Shown: positions 1 through 10,345 of the stretch, piece by piece
Layout of the letters: each line of letters begins with the position of its first letter
Numbering within the stretch: the first letter of the stretch is position 1
Assembly (NCBI GenBank): GCA_019096155.1
Contig: JAHCVI010000006.1
Coordinates: 310,001-374,000, forward strand
Direction: 5' to 3'
Source: Staphylotrichum longicolle
Taxonomy: Eukaryota; Ascomycota; Sordariomycetes; Sordariales; Chaetomiaceae
DNA length: 64,000 nt
The notes under the pieces: generated by a model
The model's database searches: none
Seen by the model: the letters and a program-made list of their open reading frames with translations, nothing else
What the model was told of the DNA's origin: nothing
Made by a program: the position numbers and the translations under genes

Positions 1-1310
1 GACATCTCGATCTCGCAGCGCGCGGGGACGTGCTCCTGCGCCAGCAGCTTGAGGATCGCCTCGTCGGCCTCGTCCTCCTCCGGGTACGGGTCGAACTTGA
101 CGTTGCCCGGCGGCAGGACGGTGCCGAGCAGCGTCTCGGGGAAGTTCTGGTGGCGCATGACTATGGGCACCAGCGGGTTCCCGCCGCCGCGGTGCGCCAG
201 GTCGGTGGCCTGCAGGATCTTCTCAAAGGGCGCCGGGTGCTCGAACGCGGTCAGCACCTGGGCGCGGACGGCCTTGAGCAGCTCGGCCACGGTGCTCTTC
301 TCGTCGATCTGCATCCGCAGCGGCAGGATGTTGACGAAGAAGCCGATGAGGCGCTCAAACTCAATGTCGGGCCGGTTCGACACGGTGGTGCCGATGCAGA
401 GGTCGTCCTTGTCGGCGTAGCGGCTGACCGTCACGGCCAGCGCCGCGAGCAGGCACATGAACATGGTGCAGCCGTGCTCGCGCGAGAAGCGCTCCAGCTC
501 CCGCGAGAAGTCGGCCGGGTAGCGGTGCACGAAGCGCCCGCTCCGGGTGCCCGACTTGCGCTGCCGCGGGAACGTGCTCGGCAGCTCCAGGCTGTCCTCG
601 TAGCCCTTCAGGACCTCGCTCCAGTAGTCCATCTTGGACGACAGGTCCTCGGACCGCTGCCCGCGGGCGTAGTCCCGGTATTGGGCCGTCAGCCGCGGGA
701 GGGCGGGCTCCTGGCCCACGGAGAAGGCCGCGTAGGCGTCCTGCAGCTCGGCGCACATGATGGCCTTGAGCGACCAGGCGTCGGCGGCGATGTGGTGCAC
801 GTTGAAGAGAAACAGGTGCTGGCCGTCGGGCAGGCGCAGCAGGCGGGCGATGAAGATGGGGCCCTGGCGCAGGTCGAAGCGGTGCTCGTGGAGCCGTTCG
901 AGCTCGTCCAGCAGCTGGGCCCGGTCGACGGGCACCACGGGCAGAGGCACATGGCGCGGCGGGGTGACGAACTGCACCGCCTCGGCGTCCTCGTTCTCGC
1001 CGTACAGAGTGCGCAAGCTCTCGTGGCGGGCCACGAGGGCGTTCAGGCTCTGCTCGACTGCGGCGACGTTGAGATCGCCGCGCATCAGCAGCAGGAAGGG
1101 CAGGTTGTAGCTCGTCTCCTCGGGGCTGCGCTCGTAATGGACCCAGAGCCGCTCCTGGAACCACGAGAGCGGCGTCCCCGCGGCGTGTGGCGTGCTGTGG
1201 TGGCCATTTGGCGTGTTGGTTGTGGCATCCCCGTTCTGCCCGTTCAGGCTCTCCCCATTCTCCCCGTTTTGTGTCACAAAGACCTCGTGCAGCGGCCCCA
1301 ACTGCGCCAT
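1..1310 (-). CDS. Non-ribosomal peptide synthetase, N-terminal condensation domain (partial)
   Basis: The ATG is at 1310 and the frame stays open for 436 codons to the left edge, so only the N-terminus is present. After a low-complexity Asn/Gly-rich leader of about 50 residues comes a condensation domain. It begins with a C1-like core (LSWFQERLW), then has the catalytic HHxxxD motif as HHIAADAWS near residues 172-180, a DLCIGTTVSNR core and a GFFVNILPLR core. Condensation domains join the upstream acyl or peptidyl donor to the next aminoacyl thioester. A condensation domain at the N-terminus suggests a starter unit supplied from outside, such as an acyl chain, or an iterative enzyme. The cores look closer to bacterial LCL domains than to common fungal ones, which is an inference. 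Adenylation and carrier domains, and hence the product, lie outside the window. Confidence 0.88.
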   Translation of the reverse strand, partial: MAQLGPLHEVFVTQNGENGESLNGQNGDATTNTPNGHHSTPHAAGTPLSWFQERLWVHYERSPEETSYNLPFLLLMRGDLNVAAVEQSLNALVARHESLRTLYGENEDAEAVQFVTPPRHVPLPVVPVDRAQLLDELERLHEHRFDLRQGPIFIARLLRLPDGQHLFLFNVHHIAADAWSLKAIMCAELQDAYAAFSVGQEPALPRLTAQYRDYARGQRSEDLSSKMDYWSEVLKGYEDSLELPSTFPRQRKSGTRSGRFVHRYPADFSRELERFSREHGCTMFMCLLAALAVTVSRYADKDDLCIGTTVSNRPDIEFERLIGFFVNILPLRMQIDEKSTVAELLKAVRAQVLTAFEHPAPFEKILQATDLAHRGGGNPLVPIVMRHQNFPETLLGTVLPPGNVKFDPYPEEDEADEAILKLLAQEHVPARCEIEM

Positions 1311-2205
1311 TCTGTCAGTCTGTGGAGAAGCCAAGAAAACAAAACAAAGGGGCGCCTCGGGGACAGAAATCAAAACTCAAAAAAAATCAAATGCACGATG
1401 GCACCAGATCTCACGAGCAAGGTAATTAAACCTGAACAATGAGGTGACTGACTGCTCACTGCTCACTGCTGGACTCCGTGGCCGAGCAGCTTTCTTAACG
1501 AAATTCCATGTCTCGACTGTGCCGTCGACCAACACACGATCTAATGCACCCAGGGGAGCGCTTGACCAGATTTGGTTCGGGGACCGGTCGATATTGGCGC
1601 TCTGCGCTCCAAAATCGGAAAACGGCTGCAGGTTCCGGGGCTGTTGGTTGGAGTGTTGCGTTGCGCTGCGTTGCCCCGAACCAACGTGCGCTTCCCGCCG
1701 GCGGCTCGCTACCATACCTATCGCTTATCTTCGCTAAAATTTACCCACCTCCTTCAGGGGTTTCCCCTCGCCAACGGCGTCTCGCCCGACGGTCGAACCC
1801 GAACTCCTGGACATTGGAGGGGTTGCAGTTGGTGAGTGGTTTCTGGAAGAAGTTTAAAATGGCTTACCAACACTCCTCACATCTGACCACCTCCCAACAT
1901 CGTCGTGCAGACGCCAACACACCGCACGCACCAGACACACCACAATCCAATGGGGATTGAACCCGGCTTTCCGATGCTTGCACGTGTTGACAGATCGCAG
2001 AACCGAAAAAAAGAAAAGGGTTTTGGCGGGCTTCTAGAAGCAGTTGAGGCTAATCTAATTAGCGTGGATGCACGTGTTAAAGACTCTCCTCGTCTTGATG
2101 TCTTGGAGACAATGTTCTCAACTGGGGGGGGGGGGGGGGGGGTCGCAGGGGTGTCACGTTCGAGAACCGCCTTAGGATTTCAGTACCATTCTCGCTACAT
2201 TGCCC
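1311..2205. other. Intergenic region with a G19 tract
   Basis: This is the presumed promoter of the leftward peptide synthetase gene and the 3' flank of the next leftward gene. No coding sequence was recognised. It contains an uninterrupted run of 19 G at 2124-2142. Confidence 0.6.
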
Positions 2206-2907
2206 TCATCTGCTGCCCGCACCTTTATCCGAGGCAAATTCCCGGAGGTCCGCGTCCAGGGCGCTTAGCATCCCCGCGGTGGCGTCGGCCTGCCACTTCT
2301 TCAGCATCGCCCCCGGCCCCTCGTTGCTGTAGTCCTTGGCCCCCGCCTGGTCCTTGTGGTACTTGACGCGGATGAACTCGCTGTCCGCCGTCGCCGGGTC
2401 GAGCGACAGCGAGACGAGCGACTTGAGCGTCAGCGTCTTGGGCACCAGCTTGGGCCGCCACTCCATCTCGTGCCGGAACTGGATCAGGTCCCTGTCGTTG
2501 GTGACCACCTCGTGCCCGCGGCTGCGGGCCCCGCTGAAGACGTAGGGCAGGCCGAACCACTGGCCCGCGATCCGGTAGCGGTCGTCGGCGTAGCCCAGCT
2601 CGTCGTTGTACACGGCGTCGGGCGTGTACCGCTGCATGCGCTGCACCGTGGCGCCCATTTCGTAGAGCGAGATGATGTCGTCGACGAGCGCTTTCCGGGC
2701 CGGGGAGAGAGGGAGCGACTTGCTGGGATTGGGCGTGTGGTCGCCCGTCGGGTCGGTCTGGCGCGGCTCAAAGTGCTTGCCTGGCAGATTGGGGTCGCTG
2801 GGGAAGTGCACTGTGCTGGACTCTCCGAGGCTTTGGCCCTGGGATGCGGCGAGCGTGGCGGTCGTCATCCTGGCGGTCTGGTGCAATAGCAGTCTACGAG
2901 TGAGCAT
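2206..2907 (-). CDS. NTF2-like/SnoaL-like conserved fungal protein
   Basis: Single exon of 233 aa, ATG at 2907. The first 20 residues are rich in Leu, Arg and Thr without acids, compatible with a mitochondrial presequence (a second Met is at residue 14). The core, roughly residues 70-190, has the pattern of the NTF2-like superfamily: an N-terminal helix (LVDDIISLYEMG), a short strand (DAVYNDELGY) and long strands (TLKSLVSLSLDP, FIRVKYHKDQ). Such domains often bind small hydrophobic ligands, but no catalytic residues can be assigned. The family call rests on pattern memory and the biochemical role is unknown. It runs in the same direction as the peptide synthetase gene, about 0.9 kb upstream of it; nothing shows that the two work together. 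Confidence 0.7.
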   Translation of the reverse strand: MLTRRLLLHQTARMTTATLAASQGQSLGESSTVHFPSDPNLPGKHFEPRQTDPTGDHTPNPSKSLPLSPARKALVDDIISLYEMGATVQRMQRYTPDAVYNDELGYADDRYRIAGQWFGLPYVFSGARSRGHEVVTNDRDLIQFRHEMEWRPKLVPKTLTLKSLVSLSLDPATADSEFIRVKYHKDQAGAKDYSNEGPGAMLKKWQADATAGMLSALDADLREFASDKGAGSR

Positions 2908-3054
2908 GCTTTGATGGGGGAGGTGTTGAAGTCTAAATGATACCTTTTAACGTTTAAAACAAGTTCATGACGTCAATGACAAGAGTTGATGTGGACTTGT
3001 CATGGTGCATGAAGGGACCCTTTGTTTGGCTGGCACTTCAATTCAACCCCGCTC

Positions 3055-3445
3055 TACGCTACTGCTGCAGGTACCCGTTTGACTTTGACTTTGCAAGTCG
3101 AACCTGTCGGGGCGGTTTTGACAGTGGATCGTGGCGTTGAGAATGTGAACATCCATTTCGGAAATCGCCGCTTCCAGTCCGAGCCTCGCCCTCCCAGTTG
3201 ACGTTACCTTGCGTCGGGTGGATGAACGACCACTCTTCAGCTCGTTCTCAGGACTGAGATTGTTGAACTGCTGGGCAAGGACGGTTGCAAACTGAAGATC
3301 GTCGAGGTAGCCCGGGTTGATTGCTCCGGGCCTGATAAGAATGCCCTTTTTGCTCGCCTTCCTTCTCTGGTGAGGCGGTTCTAGGGATGCCACATGCTGC
3401 CTCCGCAGCGACGAGAAGGGCCATTATGGGTGCTGCAGCTTGCAT
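3055..3445 (-). pseudogene. GH10 endo-1,4-beta-xylanase remnant
   Basis: Remains of a secreted family-10 xylanase. A signal-peptide-like start (MQAAAPIMALLVAAEA) begins at 3445. After a frame change, the conserved N-terminal barrel strand is visible (NPGYLDD, QQFNNLSPENELK). A second frame change lies directly after ELK, where the other frame reads the expected WSFIHPTQGN. The sequence then jumps to LGLEAAISEMDVHI, the strand that carries the catalytic nucleophile Glu in active GH10 enzymes (usually E-L/M-D-V/I-H). About 180 residues that normally lie between, including the acid/base Glu, are missing. At least two frameshifts plus one large internal deletion make a functional product impossible. 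The 3' boundary is approximate. Confidence 0.8.
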
Positions 3446-3603
3446 GGTTCCCGGCGAAGAACAAGTCTGTCTCCCCAGTAGGTAAGGTATCCAGCAGTGG
3501 TGTTGTGAAAGTCCCACCACGACATTGCGAGAGCGTTTATACGCAGAGGCAACGAAAAGAGAGAAGCCTCTTCACAAGTCAGTGAAAACAAACCGAAAGA
3601 ACG

Positions 3604-3770
3604 TTACTTGGCCAGTGCCGTTGATCCATCATTGTTCTTAGCCTTGACGTCCGCCCCTTTGTCGATGACAAGCGGTGCAACGGCCTCGTGGCCGTCTCCT
3701 TGAAGTCCAATCAGCGTCGTCCACCCAATACTGTCCTGAAACTTGACGCCAGTGTCCGAAAAGATGCTTT
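3604..3770 (-). pseudogene. Detached ankyrin-repeat fragment
   Basis: The leftward frame reads GWTTLIGLQGDGHEAVAPL then IDKGADVKAKNNDGSTALAK followed by TAA at 3606-3604. This is one ankyrin repeat plus the start of the next (GWTPL...GHEAVV.LL...GADV..K...G.TAL). It lies 40 bp beyond the stop of the STAND gene on the same strand. It is most simply a former C-terminal extension of that gene, cut off by an upstream stop. The alternative is a final exon joined by an intron that I could not define. Confidence 0.6.
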
Positions 3771-3808
3771 GTCTACCTTAATTACCTAACAATGAACGCC
3801 AGCTCCGA

Positions 3809-6717
3809 TCAGCACTCAACACCTTCGCTCTCCTTATCGCTGTCCTGCCACGACCCTCCATAGGGAGATGACATCCCCAATAGCCTCTCAATTTCAAATT
3901 TTGCGTCTTCCACAGCTTGGCGGTCCTCGGGAAACGGAAAGACTGAGAGATAATCTGGAGGCTCAACGCCATGCAGAATATCAATCAACGCCACCCCGTG
4001 GAGATCGACAGGAATGATCGAGCATGCATTGTTCCCTGCAATGCCTTGGGCGTCCCCCGTGTTGTTTGGATCTGCCCCATGTTCTAAGAGACTCCTGACA
4101 CCCACCAAGTCTCTTTTGTAAACTGAAATTTGAAGTGGCATGACCCGAGTCTCTTTCGGGTTGGGGTTTACCCCCCGGCGAAAGAGTTCTTCCAAAACGC
4201 AATCATCCTGGTGGGTATCGCGGCAAAAGTCGTGGGCCAGCATATAGCTAGACAGCAGGTTGCCGTAGTCGATAAGAGTAGAGGCTTCTTCCTGTAAAAA
4301 GCCCAGCGTTCCCTTGTTCAAATATTGAATCCCGCAGAGCACGTCGACAAGATTGCCCTTGACCCACACGCATCTGTCTTCCGGCACCAGTTCACCTGGC
4401 GGTGGTCGTTCGCCCCAAAGTCCTGATGTTTCGCCAGTCAGCACTTCCTGCATGAGTCTCTTCATATCCAGGCCCTTCACAAAGACTTTGGCCAAAGAAA
4501 AGCAGTCCATGAAGAGGAGGCTTATCAGGATGGCGGCCTTTGACGACTTGCAACCATCTTCCCAATAGATCAACCAGAAATAGTTCGAAAACCAAATGTT
4601 GTGCGACCCTTGTCTCTCCAGAGCGTGTTGAAGGTTTTTATAGTGCGCCCGGGAAGGATCGAGCAGTTTGAAGGCTAAACTTGGCTCAACTAGCTCCTCG
4701 CATCTAGCAAAGGACCAAACCGAGTTGGCGAGGCAGTATTTTCCGAGAGTTGAGGTCGCCGAAATGGCAAGTGAATTGTCGTCGTCTTCATTGTTGTTGT
4801 CTTCATCTTCGATCCAGGCGATGGCGTACTGGAAAATTGAAGCAAGGATGGTGAAGTGATCCTTCTGACCAATCTTCATCGACGCCGTTAGGGGACTGGA
4901 TGCTCGGCTGGACTCCAGAAACTCGCGGACGGTGTAATGAGCAACATTTGCTGTCTCCCCCCCTTGCTCATATGAGAAGACTACCAGACATCCGCAGATG
5001 TCCTTTAAGTTGGCGAGGTCAAGAAAGCAATCATCCGGTCCCGATCGATTGTCTGGCTTATCCAGCAGGGGATAAAACTCGAGAAGCACATGAGCAGGAA
5101 GCGGGCAAGTGCCCTTCCACAGGAAGTTGTGAAAGCACAGGAGATGAATGGCGCACCGGACCAAACCCCGGTCCTCCTCGGCAATGCACGAGAATATCCT
5201 CTCGTAGGTCTCGTCCAGCGTTTCCGGGAGACTCCGGATCGCCTCCCTAACCTTGGACTGGTGGTGCAGACGTCGAAGGATATCCAGCTGGCAGACAGCC
5301 CACCGGAACATGCCCTTTGCGCCTTTAGATAGGAACACTTCCACCTCGGCGCGTAGGTTTTCGGGCCAGCATTGGAATCGAGGGTTTTCCCTAATCTTGG
5401 CCGCAACATAGACCCGGATGTCTGCCTCGACAAAGGAGTTGGACATAGAAAGGGGCTGAGATATGTTGCTCATCTTGCGTCTAATGTCTTCATACTCGCG
5501 GCTTGTTGCGAAGAGTTGTATCTTGGCGAATCGAGTCTCGATGGTGAGCCTTTCCAGGAGCGCGAGGAGATTTGCCCGGGACTCGCTTTCGTCCAGAGCG
5601 TCGATCCCAACGTAAACCCGCTCGAAGCCGTGGAGGGCTTCCCCTAGGATGTCCAGAAGTTCCGGGAGATCTGGCTCGGCGCGGCGTTCATATGGTTCCC
5701 AGGCAATGCTGGGGATCTCGTCCAGGCCCTGCAGCAGCTCGCTGACCAGCCACCGAAGAAATGGCGTCGTCTCGTCTTGGTTATGGCTGTGGTGGCAATA
5801 GTAATAGACAAGTCTCGTCTTCTTGCCTCTTGTCTCACAAATGTTGCGCGTCTTTTCAATGACGTGGGAGGCCAGGACCGTCTTGCCTGCCCCGGGGATT
5901 CCATGAATCCAGAGGGCGCGTTCTCGGCAGTTGATCCAGTTGGCCCATTCTGGAGTTGCGAGTACCCAATCTCCAGTCTTGTCCTCGTAAAGGCCTTTGG
6001 CAGTGTTGTGGAGCGCGTGAGGGCTTGCGCTGAGAGGAACCGGCCCCCGCAACCAGTCGACGACCCCGCGTTTCTCTGAAGCTGCTCCGAGTCAACCTTA
6101 TGTTTCTTGCATGCTTGGAGAAGGGAGGAATCCATGGAAGTAGGTAATTACCTGTTAGAGCCTTCGTAATCCCAGCGAGCTGACGTCCCATATTTCGCAC
6201 ATCGTTCCTTCGGAGAAAACTGAGTTAGAAACGATACTTTCAGCCCGGGCTTGATTTCTCACAGCAGTTGTCCCTGCAAAGCCATGCCAATCGTGGACTT
6301 ATATCGCATGATCTCGTCCAGTAGCTTCATGGCCTTCTCCGCCTTCAGAGGCCACGCAAGGATTCCCAACGCCATCTGCAACGTCTCCTTCTTCCTCCTT
6401 TTGCGCTTCAAAGCGGTCAACGCGGGGAGGGGAGGGAAGAGCCGGTCCAGTTCGGTGACGGCATGTTTGCAGCGTTCCAGCACTCCGTGGTCGCCCTGAA
6501 GAGCCCTCAGCGTAGTCGAGTCGGCGGGGTTTTCGTCGTCCAGGAAACTGAGTCCTTCGAAAATGACCTTGAGCGAGCCCGTCTCGACATAGATGAGACG
6601 GAGATCCCTCGGACAATCTTGTGTCTTATCGAGGAAGACTTTGCAGACGGCAGCGATTCGGCCGGCGAGCTGGATTACAGCGATGATGCTCGCGGCGAGA
6701 CCAAGCGCCTCGGCCAT
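3809..6717 (-). CDS. STAND (NLR-like) protein: HeLo-like N-terminus, NACHT, ankyrin
   Basis: Exon 1 (6717-6263) encodes a typical fungal STAND N-terminal domain beginning MAEALGLAASIIAVIQLAG, helical and HeLo-like. After one or two small introns between about 6262 and 6096 (exact joins unresolved), a long exon runs to the stop at 3809. It has a Walker A motif (HGIPGAGKT, around 5905-5879), a Walker B-like segment (YVGIDALDESES), the LPETLDETYERI helix and the VAHYTVREFLES winged-helix hallmark of this class. A divergent ankyrin pair follows near the C-terminus (LLEHGADPN). Fungal proteins of this architecture act as signal-responsive ATPases, many in non-self recognition and regulated cell death. 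In family members NTP binding drives assembly and the ankyrin part serves as sensor. The gene looks intact apart from the shortened repeat region. Confidence 0.85.
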
Positions 6718-7517
6718 TCTGTGTGCTCCTTGTCGTGAATCCTAGATATCAGGAATTTCAGGGTTGGTTTGCTGTTTCGGTTGACATCAAGTGCTGGGAG
6801 ATAAGATGCGCTCGGTTCAGCCTGCGGGGACAGCCTGTTGACGGTCTGCCTTGCAGCCCAACAGGGTGGCTTGCTGACTGCCTTGCGAGTTTGCCTGTGG
6901 TGGCGCAGTTCTGCTGTGTCACCTGATTCGTCGTGGAAACCATAATGTGCTGGCGCAACAAAAGCCTCCCAGACAGATCATCGAGACGAAGCTGGTGGTT
7001 TTTTAAGAGGTGTGATGTTTCTCTGTGAAGCGGGTATCGAGATTTCCGTGTCGGTCACACGCACTGGGGTCAACGAGGGTGCTCAATACGAGGTAGACGT
7101 TGAGTCGAGTATCCTAGCCGTCACCTCTGACAAGTCACGGACGCTTGAAGAGTATCCTGCGCTGAAGACGCTGAGTAAGGGACCTGGAATAGGCAGGAGG
7201 TTTTAATTATTGGAAACACAAAAACCCGTTTTCGGCATGCGCAACCCAAACTCCTGTCAACAGAAACATGTTGGTATGTCCAGGCCAAGTCCACCAGGCT
7301 GAAGTACGCTCATTGTACTCGGGCTGCCTATAGACAGGAGCGCGAGTACTGTCGCCGTGTTGGTTGCTCTCAGTTCCAACTCTTTGCTGTTCTGTAGAGA
7401 GAGAACTTTGTTAATATCGCGATGATCGCAAAGAGGAAGAAAGAAAAAAGAGTTGAAGGTTGCGGGGCGTTTACTTCTGTCCTCCTGGTCCACGACCATT
7501 GGGTTTCAGAGGCTGGA
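6718..7517. other. Intergenic, no gene recognised
   Basis: Upstream of the STAND gene. Short open frames occur on both strands but have no recognisable domain, codon pattern or splice structure. Confidence 0.5.
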
Positions 7518-7967
7518 TCAACCTCTGTAATAGTATACATGCCCTCTCCATGTCTTGCTGCTTTCCAGCAGCGTCCTTCTGTCCAAAAGGTTGCGCCTGT
7601 GCGCGCCAATTTCGCGGCCGCGATGCATCTCCCAAGCTGCTGCGCCAGCCAGAGTCGCCTCGGGGCCGTGCTTGCCTGGTGTTGTCTTGTCCTCCGCTGC
7701 TCGGATCATCTCTGTGGTCATGATGAGGTTGGGAGGAGGGTGGTGGTCCTTGGTGAGGTTGCGGATGTCCTTGCGCAGCCGCGACGTGAGAAACCCGACA
7801 GAGAACAGATCGACGGTTTCTTGGAGTCTTCCCAACGCATCAAATTGCTGCATCTGGGTGACGAGTCGTGGTCTGAGTTGTGGTGTATACCCATGCTGGT
7901 GCTGGGGTGGTTTTGCGAAATAGTAAGTTGTGCCCATGTTGCACTTCTCACCCTCTGAGGCAGTCAT
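7518..7967 (-). CDS. Hypothetical protein, 3' end uncertain
   Basis: An open frame of 149 codons starts with ATG at 7967. The first two thirds look coding: GTTYYFAKPPQHQHGYTPQ, then an amphipathic stretch (RLRKDIRNLTKDHHPPPN). No domain is recognised. Near the 3' end another frame (about 7590-7475) looks more protein-like, with ERACILLQRLIQPLKPNG followed by GRGPGGQK and a stop. This suggests an unrecognised intron or an indel around 7600-7650. It lies divergently from the zinc-cluster factor, about 0.9 kb away. Existence as a gene is plausible, not proven. Confidence 0.4.
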   Translation of the reverse strand: MTASEGEKCNMGTTYYFAKPPQHQHGYTPQLRPRLVTQMQQFDALGRLQETVDLFSVGFLTSRLRKDIRNLTKDHHPPPNLIMTTEMIRAAEDKTTPGKHGPEATLAGAAAWEMHRGREIGAHRRNLLDRRTLLESSKTWRGHVYYYRG

Positions 7968-8885
7968 TTGGCGTCGGGTTTCTGACTGGAAGAGGCGAAG
8001 TCGGTAGCTTGTAGTGGGACGGGCAACGGGAAGCTGGGGGACATGCTGCTGTCTTCATGCTGCTGTCTCATCCACCTTTATCGTTACCCTGACATTGTTC
8101 TGAGACTGTCCCCCGGACTGGGTCGGCTTTCCTGGCGGTTTGCATGACATGACTAATTCTTAGCCGGCTTCTTTGAAGACGGCTGCATATCGTCCTCATG
8201 CTCGACCCTGGAAGATACCCAGGAATATATGCCCCAAAGCGGCTGGACTAGGCGTAGACTTCAGCAGCTGGAACAGTGAACCTTCACGGCGGCATTTGAT
8301 TCACGTTGTATTCCGCGTATTCCGCGAATCCTGGTCCTCGACTCCTCGGGCCTCGGCGACGACTGGCAGTTCGCGGCTGTGCCCTGTCCTGTCGGGTAAC
8401 GGAAACACGCGTGTTGCGTACGTTACTTCCCCACTCTCCCAATCCGCTCCGTGGCTCTATTGCGATTGGGTGAATCGCGCATCGTTTTGTCACAATCTCA
8501 CACTGAATGAGTGGAAGTTGGCTTTGCTGGGCTCAACCGTCTTCAAAGCGAAGTAGGCACGATGGGGGAACGAGGAACGAGAACGAACCCCAGCTGCCTT
8601 CCTCAGGCTCCGCCTGATTTTGTGGGCTCCACTCTTTTCCCGGAGGCTCCGGTGGGTCCATTGATGACGGGAACCACTGCCGAGTTTTCCGTTCCTTCCC
8701 TCAGGTACAGTAATTACCACGTATCATCCTCTCGTTCAACTCGTTCAAGACTCGCTTCTCATCGTTTCTACGTATTTTCTTCGGAGTCGCCGATTCGACC
8801 TCACCAAGTCTCCATCTCCGCTCCTTCCCCCAGGCTGATCTGCGGCGATCCCGGGTTACCCTGGGCTTGGCTCTCCTTGCGCTAG
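7968..8885. other. Intergenic, divergent promoter region
   Basis: Lies between the leftward hypothetical gene and the rightward zinc-cluster factor. No coding sequence or repeat was recognised. Confidence 0.5.
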
Positions 8886-10345
8886 ATGGCTGGGTCTTCA
8901 ACCTCGCTGCGTTCCAAATCCAATCCCAAGTCCAAGCGTCCCCACCACAAGACCAAGACTGGCTGCGTCAACTGCCGGAGACGGCGGGTCAAGGTTCGGG
9001 CCGCCCTTTCGACTCAGATCTTGCCTCTTCCTCTTTGCGGCAGCCTAACGCTGTCCAGTGTGACGAGCAGAAGCCAAGCTGCCAATCGTGCGTGCGACGT
9101 TGTGCGGAATGCGTTTACACTGTTCGAAACCAAGCCGGCAGCCGGCCAGCCGGACAGATAGCAGATGCCTCGGTGCTCTCGCCCCCTCAGCCCGAGAACG
9201 AAAGGCTACCGTCGCTGCCGCTATTGCATGAAGCACTACCCGCCTTCCAGATTGTGCCGCCTTCGCCAGGGCCCGTCGCAGGACCTGTGGTGGCTGGAAC
9301 ATCCGCACACTCACCAGGTGTTTCCACCGTCTCACCAGCTGCCCCCCGCCCTTGTTCTTGTAGAGCTGCCGCGCCTGACTCCAAGTTCACCGGGCTCGGC
9401 GATCTGGCCCTCCTCCACCACTGGACACTGTCCACCAGCCTGAGCATCTGCCGCGAGTCGAGCTGCGCCGACATGTGGCAGCGCGTGTTCCCAGAGGTAG
9501 GCTTCGAGCACCCCTTTGTCGCGCATGCCCTCCTGAGCGTGGCCGCCCTGCATCTCGCGCACACCAGCGGCGTGGGACGGGCCGCAAACGTGGCCAAGGC
9601 CGCCGAGCACCACAACGAGGCGCTCCTCGGTTTCCGCCAGGCCGTGGCCCACATCACCGCCGCCAACAGCGAGGCGCTCTTCATCTGGTCGATGCTGAGC
9701 ATGATCTACGTCTTTGGGTTCCTGACACAACGCAGCGCCGACGGGGCCCTCGCTGCGACCGGTCCGTCCCCCATGACTCGCAAAGAGCTGGTGCTCGGCG
9801 TCGAATGGATCCCCATGATCCGCGGCATCGAGGCCGTGCTGTACCCGACACACGACTACCTGCGCCTGGGCCGCATGCAGGTCATGCTCAGTCTGGGGAA
9901 CTGGGACGAGCTGGAGCCGGGCGCGGTCCCGGCCCCGGGACCCGACGGGTACCTGTTCAAGACGCGGGAGACGTGGAAAAACAGCAACGATGCCGAGACG
10001 TATGACGGGGCTCTCCGGATCCTTCGTAAGTGTTGGATGTTTATCCGGCAGTTTGACACGATGGATGCCACCGCGCTGGCGGCGTGGGGTATAATCGGTC
10101 GTGGTCGGGGCCGTTGATGTTTATTCACTTTGCACCCGATGCGTATTTTACGCTGCTGCACCAGCGACAACCTGCAGCGCTGGTCTTGTTTGCTTATTTT
10201 GGTGCCTTCTTGCACGGCATCACGGACTACTGGGTCATGGAGGGGCCTGGGCAAAGAGATTGTCGAGGTGGTTGATGACTTGCTTGGGTCGTACTGGAGG
10301 CCGTGGATCTCTTGGCCGCTGGATGTTGTTGAGCCTGGCTGACCG
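8886..10345 (+). CDS. Zn(II)2Cys6 transcription factor, Upc2-like, with two compensating frameshifts
   Basis: Exon 1 (8886-8993) and exon 2 (from 9059) form the binuclear cluster CVNCRRRRVK / CDEQKPSCQSC. The intron splits it at the position usual for this family (C-x2-C-x6-C-x6-C-x2-C-x6-C). The central part matches fungal sterol-uptake-control-type regulators (LLHHWTLSTS, AHALLSVAALHLAH). The frame then ends at 10117, but the expected C-terminus continues in the next frame (about 10089-10233: WSGPLMFIHFAP, QRQPAALVLFAYFGAFLHG). It then returns to the first frame (about 10235-10342: GLGKEIVEVVDDLLG, then WISWPLDVVEPG and stop). Loss of one base near 10088 and gain of one near 10234 explains this. 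As read, the protein would lose roughly the last 75 residues of the regulatory domain. An intron at 10088-10178 could bypass the first shift but would delete conserved residues. Confidence 0.8.

Noticed and set aside
361..1164. Minus-strand frame rich in Arg, Pro and Ala
   Set aside because: Out-of-frame reading of the condensation domain; the HHxxxD motif is in a different frame that runs off the edge.
30..1442. Long plus-strand open frame opposite the peptide synthetase
   Set aside because: Shadow of the GC-rich synthetase exon on the other strand; sequence is Val/Leu/Gly/Arg-biased with no domain.
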